DNA of 12,899 nt from an uncultured Gammaproteobacteria bacterium. GTDB lineage: Bacteria; Pseudomonadota; Gammaproteobacteria; Arenicellales; UBA868. The stretch spans positions 1 to 12,899 of the forward strand of contig CAJXBY010000066.1 in assembly GCA_913051905.1 (NCBI GenBank), in the 5' to 3' direction. Positions 7,010 to 12,106 of this stretch are shown here, piece by piece (the first letter of the stretch is position 1; each line of letters opens with the position of its first letter). Position numbers and translations under genes: made by a program. The notes beneath the pieces were generated by a model that ran no database searches, had not been told where the DNA came from, and was given only the letters and a program-made list of their open reading frames with translations.

Positions 7010-7780
7010 TCAAGCTGCAGCGCAGCGCTCGAAAATCAGCTGTAGTCCGATCAGCGTCAGATTCGGATCGATTGCTTCGACTGTTTCAAAATGGGGCAGG
7101 AACAGGTTGGCCAAACCCCCGGTGGCGATGATCCGGGTATCGCTGCCGAGTTCTGCGGTCAGCTGCCGATTTAGCCCGTCGATCATAGCGACACCGCCAA
7201 ACATCAGGCCGGACTGAATGCTGGCTTCGGTGGTACGCCCGATCAGGGAGGGCGGAAACTCTGTTTTGACTGCCGGCAGCATAGCTGCAGCAGCATGCAG
7301 TACTTTTGCGGTCGTCTCAGGTCCCGGTGCGATGATGCCGCCGAGGTACTGCCCGGCTGCAGAGAGAATATCGAACGTCGTTGCGGTGCCAAAGTCGACG
7401 ATCACAAGCGGGCCGCCGTAACGCTGAAATCCGGCTACGGCGTTACACAGTCGGTCAGCGCCAACGTCTTCCGGCTTCTCGTAATTAATAGTAATGCCAA
7501 GATCGAGTTTCGAGGTGACGTTCACAAACGACGCATCGAGTTGCTGAAAGATCGCGGTCTCGATGATCGGAGAAAGATCCGGTACCACCGAGCTCATGGC
7601 GACTCCGTCGATATCAGACGCTGAGATGCCCTTCGGTGTGAGAAGGGTAGACAGCATCACCCAGAACTCGTCACTCGTCAGACCCGTCTGGCTGCTCAGA
7701 CGCCAATCATGGATCAGCTGCCCTTCGGCGGAAATGCCTAGAGTGATATTGGTGTTGCCAACATCAATGAGCAACAGCAC
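7010..7780 (-). CDS. coaX: Type III pantothenate kinase
   Basis: A 256-residue CoaX, which phosphorylates pantothenate in the first step of coenzyme A synthesis in the cytoplasm. The ASKHA-fold signatures are all present: LLLIDVGNTN at the N-terminus (phosphate 1), EDVGADRLCNAVAG (104-117) with the catalytic aspartate D109, IVDFGTATTFD (127-137, phosphate 2) and YLGGIIAPG (145-153); GTGGL-like ATGGL follows at 219-223. Start: GTG at 7780, with GGAG about 8 bases upstream, matches the family N-terminus exactly; the longer upstream reading is not conserved. It is convergent with alkB and divergent from rarA. In many gammaproteobacteria coaX follows birA directly; here it is on the opposite strand, separated by rarA. 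No coaA seen in the window. Confidence 0.97.
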   Translation of the reverse strand: MLLLIDVGNTNITLGISAEGQLIHDWRLSSQTGLTSDEFWVMLSTLLTPKGISASDIDGVAMSSVVPDLSPIIETAIFQQLDASFVNVTSKLDLGITINYEKPEDVGADRLCNAVAGFQRYGGPLVIVDFGTATTFDILSAAGQYLGGIIAPGPETTAKVLHAAAAMLPAVKTEFPPSLIGRTTEASIQSGLMFGGVAMIDGLNRQLTAELGSDTRIIATGGLANLFLPHFETVEAIDPNLTLIGLQLIFERCAAA

Positions 7781-7955
7781 GGTGTTTCTCCGGGTCCGAT
7801 AACTGTTAATGAACTTTAATGGATAAAGACGACAACGGGAAATACTCTGCTCCGGGCATGTAGATAGGCCGTGCGTCACACCGAACCATTGTCCTCGACC
7901 GCGGGTGCTAAACTGTCCACAGAATGTCACAGCCCGAACAATGCCCCCGGGTGTT
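7781..7955. promoter_or_regulatory. Divergent promoter region between coaX and rarA
   Basis: This 175-bp gap must serve both directions. The part nearest coaX (about 7796-7835) is clearly AT-rich, with TTAATG occurring twice, consistent with a coaX promoter. Towards rarA, TTGTCC (7889-7894) and TAAACT (7909-7914) resemble sigma-70 boxes but are only 14 bp apart, so neither is a confident call. Confidence 0.4.
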
Positions 7956-9254
7956 ATGACCACTGAGAGTTTTCGTCCTCTGGCCGAAGCTTTGCGGCCC
8001 GCTCGACTTGAAGATCTGTCTGGGCAGTCGCACCTACTGTCACCAGGACGCAGTCTTTACGAGTGCCTTAAAAGTGGTCAAGTGCATTCCATGGTGCTGT
8101 GGGGGCCGCCGGGTACCGGCAAGACGACGCTGGCGAGGCTGGTGGCTTCGCACTGCGGTGCGCGTTTCGTAATGCTTTCCGCGGTCACCTCCGGTGTCAA
8201 AGACGTCCGAGAGGTCGTGGCCGGTGCTGCGTCGTATGAAGGGCTGACTGTTCTTTTCCTTGACGAGGTACATCGCTTCAACAAGGCACAGCAGGATGCT
8301 TTTCTGCCACATGTTGAGAGGGGCACCCTGATACTGATCGGCGCGACCACTGAAAATCCCGCTTTTGAACTGAACAATGCGCTGCTGTCACGGCTTCGTG
8401 TCTACGTTCTGAAGCCGCTCGCAGAGGAAGACCTGTTGCAGGTGTTCAACCGGGCGCTGACTGAAAGGGAGAACGGCCTGGGGAGGCTGGAGATTCGGAT
8501 CAGCGACGAAGTGCGTGATGCCCTGATCACAGCAGCCGATGGAGATGCCAGGCGGTTGCTCAATTTTCTGGAAGTCGCTGTGCAGTTCGGTGCTGCAGCA
8601 GATGATTCTGTAAACATCACAGAGTCGATGCTCGATGACATTACTGGCGTACCGCTGCGTCGCTTCGACAAGGGCGGTGATTATTTCTATGACCAGATAT
8701 CGGCCCTGCACAAGTCGATCCGCGGTACTGATCCCGATGGTGCGTTGTACTGGCTTAGCCGAATGCTCGAAGCCGGCTGCGACCCGCGGTATGTTGCCCG
8801 CCGGATGATTCGGATGGCCAGCGAGGACATCGGTAATGCAGACCCGCGGGCTCTGGCGCTGACCTTGGACGGTGCGCAGGCCTATGAACGTCTGGGATCG
8901 CCCGAGGGCGAACTGGCACTGGCCCAGGTGGCTGCTTACCTCGCCTGTGCGCCCAAGAGCAATGCGGTCTACAAGGCTTTTGGTAAAGCGATGTCCGATG
9001 CTGCCGAATCAGGCAGTCTGGAGGTACCGGTTCACCTGCGTAATGCGCCGACTCGACTGGCACAGCAGCTTGGCCACGGACAAGGCTACCGCTACGCCCA
9101 CGATGAACCCGGGGCTTACAGCCCGGGCCAGACCTATCTGCCGGACGCACTGAACGGCCGGCGTTACTATGCGCCGGTCGACAGTGGCCTTGAGTCACGG
9201 ATCCGGGAGAAGCTTGCCCGTTTGCGGGCCGAGATGGCACCGGACGAAACGTGA
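7956..9254 (+). CDS. rarA: Replication-associated recombination protein A (RarA/MgsA AAA+ ATPase)
   Basis: A 432-residue clamp-loader-like AAA+ ATPase that acts at stalled replication forks. Walker A GPPGTGKT (50-57), Walker B LFLDEVHRF (100-108), sensor 1 GATTENPAFELN (129-140) and the arginine finger in LLSRLRV (R146) are intact. The C-terminal tetramerisation and MgsA_C region includes YDQISALHKSIRG, ASEDIGNADPRA, LACAPKSNAVY and VPVHLRNAPT, closely following E. coli RarA and at nearly the same length. The ATG at 7956 fits the family N-terminus (MTTESFRPLAEALRP); earlier in-frame starts at 7905 (GTG) and 7941 (ATG) are possible but add unconserved residues. Its stop overlaps the birA start by 4 bp, implying translational coupling. 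In E. coli rarA lies between lolA and serS, so this neighbourhood is unusual. Confidence 0.97.
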   Translation: MTTESFRPLAEALRPARLEDLSGQSHLLSPGRSLYECLKSGQVHSMVLWGPPGTGKTTLARLVASHCGARFVMLSAVTSGVKDVREVVAGAASYEGLTVLFLDEVHRFNKAQQDAFLPHVERGTLILIGATTENPAFELNNALLSRLRVYVLKPLAEEDLLQVFNRALTERENGLGRLEIRISDEVRDALITAADGDARRLLNFLEVAVQFGAAADDSVNITESMLDDITGVPLRRFDKGGDYFYDQISALHKSIRGTDPDGALYWLSRMLEAGCDPRYVARRMIRMASEDIGNADPRALALTLDGAQAYERLGSPEGELALAQVAAYLACAPKSNAVYKAFGKAMSDAAESGSLEVPVHLRNAPTRLAQQLGHGQGYRYAHDEPGAYSPGQTYLPDALNGRRYYAPVDSGLESRIREKLARLRAEMAPDET

Positions 9255-10252
9255 AAGAGTGCATTGATGTCCTTCGGGCCCTGGATAAGTCGACCTGGTT
9301 GAGCAGTCAAGTCATCGCGGGCCGGGTCGGTGTGTCCACGGCTATGGTCAGAAGCCGGATCAGAGCGCTCCGTACCCTTGGGTTCGAAATTCAAGGCTGT
9401 CCTGGGGCGGGCTACAGGCTGCCTGAATCACTTGAGTTTCTGGATCATCAGCGATTGCGGGACACTCTGGCTGCAGCGGGGCTCGTGACAGCAAACCGGC
9501 TGGAAGTCATGGACACGGTCGGGTCCACCAGCACCCGGCTGCTGCGCTGGCCAAGTGACGATGACCTGCACGGCCGGGCCTGTGTGGCTGAGTACCAGAG
9601 TCAGGGGCGTGGGCGACAGGGACGGGTGTGGTACGGTGTGCCTTGCCGGAACATTATGTTGTCGCTTGCCTGGCAGCTGACACGTGGCCCAAGTCGGATT
9701 CAGGGTTTGAGCCTTTCGCTGGGGTTGGCTGTGGCCCGCCGCCTAAAAGCGTTGGGTGCACAGGGCATACAGCTCAAATGGCCTAACGATGTGCTCTGCC
9801 AGGATGGAAAACTGGCGGGCATTCTAGTCGATGTTGTGGATGGTCCTGGAAATACCTGTCGCGTCGTGGTTGGGCTCGGCATCAACCTGCTGAATCCGGT
9901 TTCGATAGAGGATCAAGCGGGCCGTCAGGTAGCCAACCTTTCCGAAGTAGCCGAGGTTCTCCCTGGTCGCACGGATCTTGCCGCTAGGCTGTTGATCGAT
10001 CTGAGTGGCGCGCTGGCGGAATTCGACCTGAACGGATTCAAGGGACAGGTCGCAGACTGGAACCGCTTTGATGCTTACGGGGGCCGGGTGGTCTGCGCAC
10101 GTGTCGCAGACTCGATGATCACAGGGCAGGCACTAGGAGCCGACAACCAGGGTGCTTATCGAATTGGGTCGGCGGACGGTTCCGTTGAATCGCTGCTGAC
10201 CGGTGAGATAATTCCGGTTGCGGCAGATTCTGCAGATTGCGGGCACGGTTGA
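9251..10252 (+). CDS. birA: Bifunctional biotin--protein ligase / biotin operon repressor
   Basis: A 333-residue class II BirA. Residues 1-57 form a winged helix-turn-helix (SSQVIAGRVGVSTAMVRSRI helices, then GAGYRLPE as the wing), so it can act as a DNA-binding repressor as well as attaching biotin to acetyl-CoA carboxylase BCCP. The ligase domain has the biotinyl-AMP loop GRGRQG (119-124), KWPNDV (176-181), the catalytic lysine K187 in GKLAGILVD and GLGINL (208-213); the C-terminal SH3-like domain follows. The GTG start at 9251 shares GTGA with the rarA stop. The ligase and repressor functions are inferred from intact domains; no biotin genes or bio operator are in the window. Confidence 0.97.
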   Translation: MKECIDVLRALDKSTWLSSQVIAGRVGVSTAMVRSRIRALRTLGFEIQGCPGAGYRLPESLEFLDHQRLRDTLAAAGLVTANRLEVMDTVGSTSTRLLRWPSDDDLHGRACVAEYQSQGRGRQGRVWYGVPCRNIMLSLAWQLTRGPSRIQGLSLSLGLAVARRLKALGAQGIQLKWPNDVLCQDGKLAGILVDVVDGPGNTCRVVVGLGINLLNPVSIEDQAGRQVANLSEVAEVLPGRTDLAARLLIDLSGALAEFDLNGFKGQVADWNRFDAYGGRVVCARVADSMITGQALGADNQGAYRIGSADGSVESLLTGEIIPVAADSADCGHG

Positions 10253-10298
10253 TCCGGGTCCTCCGGCAGCCCGCGGTAACCGCCGAGGCGAAAGACCA

Positions 10299-10937
10299 AT
10301 GAGATGGGTGTGTGTAGCTTTGCTGCTGTTGAACGCTGCCTTATATCTCTGGGTGACGGACCATTCGACTCAGAGCTCGGTGGCTTACGCTCCTCCGGCA
10401 CCCTCCGTCAATGAAGACAGCATGGCGCTGCTTCATGAAAGCGAGGCCCGACGCAGCAGTCAGGTATCCGCGGACTGTATGCGAATCGGCCCCTTCGCGA
10501 CCGAGGAAACCTACGCGCAGGGTTCCCAGTTGCTGGTGAACAGGGGTTTTGGATTTACCCGGAACGTGGTCAGTGCTCGGGAGCACAGAAGCTTCAGGGT
10601 CTTCATCGGACCGTTCAAAACCCCGGTCGAGATGGACACCGCGGACCGGAAACTCCAGAAGCTTGGATGGGAGTACCATGCCCAGCCGGACAAGGATGGA
10701 AAGATTCTGTCGATCCGTAGTTTTGCCCACGCCGAGAAGGCCGAGCGGTTCGCCGCAGAATTGATGGCGCAGGGGCTGGATGCCAAAGCCCGGCCGGAAT
10801 CCAGAGTTCTAGGTCCTTTGCGCTGGCTCGAAGTCTCCGACGTAGTGACGGAAGAGCGCCGACAGGCACTGACTGCACTGGATTGGGCCGATGCCCTAGT
10901 CCGGCTGGCTGCGGTGCCGTGCGGAGTACGCCTATGA
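10299..10937 (+). CDS. SPOR-domain inner-membrane protein
   Basis: A 212-residue protein with a membrane anchor at residues 3-20 (WVCVALLLLNAALYLWVT), a low-complexity linker to about 57, and a periplasmic part. Two related segments are visible: CMRIGPFATEETYAQ (60-74) and SFRVFIGPFKTPVEMDTADRKL (98-119), the second followed by SIRSFAHAEKAERFAAELMAQGLDAK (138-163); these have the beta-alpha pattern of SPOR domains, which bind denuded peptidoglycan at division septa. The start ATG 10299 is preceded by GAGG 10 bases upstream; MRW followed by a leucine-rich helix is how I recall the small SPOR protein encoded after birA-coaX in pseudomonads. It lies 46 bp after birA and just before the tRNA. Role in cell envelope or division is inferred from the domain alone. 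Confidence 0.8.
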   Translation: MRWVCVALLLLNAALYLWVTDHSTQSSVAYAPPAPSVNEDSMALLHESEARRSSQVSADCMRIGPFATEETYAQGSQLLVNRGFGFTRNVVSAREHRSFRVFIGPFKTPVEMDTADRKLQKLGWEYHAQPDKDGKILSIRSFAHAEKAERFAAELMAQGLDAKARPESRVLGPLRWLEVSDVVTEERRQALTALDWADALVRLAAVPCGVRL

Positions 10938-10961
10938 GAGCAGTACCGTACCGGTTTTAGT

Positions 10962-10990
10962 TTGCTCTGAGGCAGGTCATTCCCTAAACT
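10962..10990 (+). promoter_or_regulatory. Candidate sigma-70 promoter for the tRNA
   Basis: TTGCTC (10962-10967) and TAAACT (10985-10990) are separated by exactly 17 bp, and the following bases TTGTGCGCCG give the GC-rich discriminator common at stable-RNA promoters. Transcription would start around 10998, about 40 bp upstream of the tRNA. The -35 matches only the TTG core, so the call is moderate. Confidence 0.5.
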
Positions 10991-11035
10991 TTGTGCGCCG
11001 TGCAGTAGTCGGCAGGACTTTTTTCCAGAACCTGA

Positions 11036-11111
11036 GCCCGCATAGCTCAGTTGGCAGAGCAGCTGATTTGTAATCAGCAGGTCGGTGGTTCGAATCCACT
11101 TGCGGGCTCCA
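11036..11111 (+). tRNA. tRNA-Thr (anticodon TGT)
   Basis: A complete 76-base cloverleaf. Acceptor GCCCGCA pairs with TGCGGGC; D arm GCTC/GAGC; anticodon stem GCTGA/TCAGC with loop TTTGTAA (anticodon TGT, reading ACA); variable loop AGGTC; T arm GGTGG/CCACT with loop TTCGAAT; discriminator T and encoded CCA. It sits downstream of birA and the SPOR gene, as the TGT threonine tRNA (thrU) does relative to birA in E. coli, where tyrU, glyT, thrT and tufB follow. Here none of those follow within the window. Its 3' 45 bases recur exactly at 11939-11983. Confidence 0.97.
11067..11111 (+). repeat. attL-like repeat inside tRNA-Thr (45 bp)
   Basis: From the anticodon loop to the encoded CCA, these 45 bases are identical to 11939-11983. 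Such tRNA 3'-end duplications are the crossover sites of tyrosine-recombinase integrative elements, which restore the tRNA gene on one side. Identity stops one base after CCA on the right and at the start of the anticodon loop on the left. Confidence 0.88.
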
Positions 11112-11115
11112 TTTC

Positions 11116-11152
11116 CACGCTGTTACATGCTGTATCTTCAACCCACAGCGTG
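11116..11152. repeat. 8-bp perfect inverted repeat just after the tRNA
   Basis: CACGCTGT (11116-11123) is the reverse complement of ACAGCGTG (11145-11152), with a 21-base loop. It lies 4 bases beyond the attL-like repeat, inside the element. It may form a stem-loop in the tRNA primary transcript or be an arm-binding site for a recombinase; no T-run follows. Confidence 0.4.
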
Positions 11153-11283
11153 TAGGATGGGGTTATCTGAGCCCACAGGTGACCCACAATGTCACTTGAT
11201 GATTGGGTTAAAAGAACGCCGTAGTGTGCTGATTTATGGGTTTGGTCTGTTCAGGATATTGGATAAGCCAGCCAGGAGGCACC

Positions 11284-11331
11284 ATGTGCCTACAGTCGGG
11301 TGGAAAATCAGTGATCCAGTCTCCATGGTGA
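11284..11331 (+). CDS. Possible 15-residue peptide with consensus ribosome binding site
   Basis: AGGAGG (11274-11279) lies 4 bases before an ATG that opens MCLQSGGKSVIQSPW and a TGA stop. The Shine-Dalgarno match is perfect but the spacing is short, and nothing supports coding beyond that. It could be a leader peptide of the element, or chance. Confidence 0.15.
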   Translation: MCLQSGGKSVIQSPW

Positions 11332-11371
11332 GATTTAAGCCTGGTATCAGCCTGAAGAAATTTGTCAACAC

Positions 11372-11506
11372 TTGAAGTATCAGTCACCGATTGAATTGGT
11401 GACCCAGGTCATGCAGGCCAACTATGGATGTGTCAGCCTCAAGCACCTCCGCCAATACGGCAATCATCACGGATTCGATGAAAGAGGGCTAAAATCAGCC
11501 GCATGA
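11372..11506 (+). CDS. Possible small protein of up to 44 residues, unrecognised
   Basis: An open frame ends at TGA 11504-11506 and can start at TTG 11372, GTG 11399 or ATG 11411. It contains LVTQVMQANYGCVSLKHLRQ and HHGFDERGLKSAA, a composition that looks more protein-like than random, with a basic amphipathic middle part. No stop interrupts it back to 11336. It may be the C-terminal stub of a decayed gene rather than an active one. I do not recognise the family. Its stop overlaps the next micro-ORF start as ATGA. Confidence 0.25.
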   Translation: MKYQSPIELVTQVMQANYGCVSLKHLRQYGNHHGFDERGLKSAA

Positions 11507-11516
11507 TCTTGATCAT
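11503..11516. repeat. Inverted repeat ATGATC-TT-GATCAT
   Basis: Two perfect 6-bp arms flank TT. The left arm contains the start codon of the hydrophobic micro-ORF, so a hairpin or bound protein could block its translation start, or the site could be an operator. Confidence 0.35.
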
Positions 11517-11559
11517 CCTTGCTGTAGTCATAGTTGTAGTCATGGCTGATCAGTTGTAG
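11503..11559 (+). CDS. Possible 18-residue hydrophobic peptide (small membrane toxin-like)
   Basis: ATG 11503 opens MILIILAVVIVVVMADQL and a TAG. Thirteen of the first fourteen residues are I, L, V, M and the other is A, enough for a membrane-spanning helix, and the size and composition recall Ibs/Tis-type type I toxins, although no sequence identity is claimed. The start overlaps the preceding stop by ATGA, the usual arrangement for coupled translation; no ribosome binding site is at ideal distance (GAGGG is about 15 bases upstream). The coding sequence includes the GTAGTCAT repeats, whose translation as VV/IV repeats could by itself create the hydrophobic pattern, so it may be an artefact. 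Confidence 0.25.
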   Translation: MILIILAVVIVVVMADQL

Positions 11560-11566
11560 TCATGGC
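11523..11566 (+). repeat. Cluster of TGTAGTCAT repeats (iteron-like)
   Basis: TGTAGTCAT occurs at 11523-11531, and the longer AGTTGTAGTCATGGC occurs exactly at 11532-11546 and 11552-11566, a period of 20 bases, with the palindrome CTGATCAG between the last two copies. Repeated short direct motifs near element genes can be binding sites for a replication, excision or regulatory protein. Confidence 0.6.
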
Positions 11567-11603
11567 GAAGCATTGCCTCAATTTGTTTGGGTAGGAGACT
11601 GCT

Positions 11604-11831
11604 ATGGTTGTCGAGAAGCACAAACCGAAACTGAAAACAACAATAAAATCGATTTGGTCAAGATTTAAATCGTTTATGCTGTGGTGGTGGAGTGTCGATC
11701 AGTTTGGGAATAAGAGAGAACCAGGCAGCTGGGGACAATTTTTCTTGGTGCTGCTGATTGTGTTTGGGATATGTTTTTTTATTTTGTGGTGGGAATCGGG
11801 TGGTTTTGCTAGATGGTGGGATGCGAGGTAG
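11604..11831 (+). CDS. Small tryptophan-rich single-pass membrane protein, unrecognised
   Basis: A 75-residue reading frame with a good ribosome binding site (TAGGAG ending about 7 bases before the ATG at 11604). It has a lysine-rich N-terminal part (K5, K7, K9, K11, K15, K22), a WWW triplet at 27-29, and one predicted transmembrane helix at about 44-62 (GQFFLVLLIVFGICFFILW) followed by a short tail ending WWDAR. Nine of 75 residues are tryptophan. The positive N-terminal side suggests N-in topology. It is the only convincing gene between the two att-like repeats and its AT-rich codon use differs from the flanking chromosome, consistent with transfer. No family recognised; a role in superinfection exclusion, toxicity or membrane stress is speculation. 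Confidence 0.55.
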   Translation: MVVEKHKPKLKTTIKSIWSRFKSFMLWWWSVDQFGNKREPGSWGQFFLVLLIVFGICFFILWWESGGFARWWDAR

Positions 11832-11897
11832 GAGAAAGAGCGATATAACAGGCTTGATGACGTTGATCGACTAGACATCATAGCCCACAGACCCACA

Positions 11898-11931
11898 AAA
11901 ACGCCTATGATTTTCGACTGTATAGCGTTTT
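11898..11931. repeat. 7-bp inverted repeat upstream of attR-like copy
   Basis: AAAACGC (11898-11904) pairs with GCGTTTT (11925-11931), loop 20 bases, ending 7 bp before the second 45-bp repeat. The right arm ends in a short T-run, so it could be a weak terminator for the small membrane protein gene, or a recombinase arm site. Confidence 0.35.
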
Positions 11932-11938
11932 AAGATGG

Positions 11939-11983
11939 TTTGTAATCAGCAGGTCGGTGGTTCGAATCCACTTGCGGGCTCCA
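11939..11983 (+). repeat. attR-like copy of the tRNA-Thr 3' half (45 bp)
   Basis: Exact copy of 11067-11111. There is no matching 5' half (acceptor 5' strand, D arm) before it, so it is not a second tRNA gene. It marks the far end of the 872-bp insert. Confidence 0.9.
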
Positions 11984-12106
11984 CATTTAATCCTTTGACA
12001 CAGCCATAAAGGGTACCTGAGATCCCTGGCCTCTGTCGCTCTAAAAGATCGTTTGGGGAGCCATCAGACTAAGGGCCCCTGTGTGCTGGGGCCCTTAGTC
12101 AATTCG
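11984..12106. other. Intergenic stretch between attR-like copy and sulfatase gene
   Basis: No gene, tRNA or promoter is evident. Apart from the 13-bp hairpin at 12067-12100, nothing recognisable. The tRNA-Tyr, tRNA-Gly and tuf genes that follow this tRNA-Thr in E. coli are not here. Confidence 0.6.
12067..12100 (-). terminator. 13-bp perfect hairpin after the sulfatase gene, probable terminator
   Basis: GACTAAGGGCCCC (12067-12079) and GGGGCCCTTAGTC (12088-12100) pair perfectly around the loop TGTGTGCT. It begins 6 bases after the minus-strand sulfatase stop codon, the place expected of its terminator. No run of T follows in either direction, so it may work with Rho, or serve to stabilise the mRNA 3' end. 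Confidence 0.55.

Larger units (their letters stand above)
11112..11983. mobile_element. Small tRNA-Thr-targeted integrated element or remnant (872 bp)
   Basis: The insert lies between the tRNA and an exact 45-bp copy of its 3' half; excision by recombination between the copies would release an 872-bp circle and leave the tRNA whole. The interior is visibly AT-richer than the flanking genes, particularly 11604-11940, and contains no recognisable integrase, transposase or replication gene. In its first 490 bp (11112-11603) I see only very short reading frames, inverted repeats and a cluster of GTAGTCAT repeats. At 11604-11831 is one likely gene. It could be a deletion remnant of a larger island, a satellite mobilised in trans, or the tRNA-proximal member of a tandem array. 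Exact repeat identity suggests fairly recent acquisition or selection to keep the sites. Confidence 0.72.

Noticed and set aside
7781..7963. Extended N-terminus for CoaX
   Set aside because: Family members begin at LLLIDVGNTN; the GTG at 7780 has a Shine-Dalgarno sequence, and the extension overlaps the rarA start.
11085..11375. 96-residue open frame starting inside tRNA-Thr
   Set aside because: Its first codons overlap the tRNA; internal starts lack a ribosome binding site and the composition shows no domain, so there is no support for coding.
11939..11983. Second tRNA-Thr gene
   Set aside because: Only the 3' 45 bases are present; the 5' acceptor strand and D arm are missing, so it is an att-type copy.
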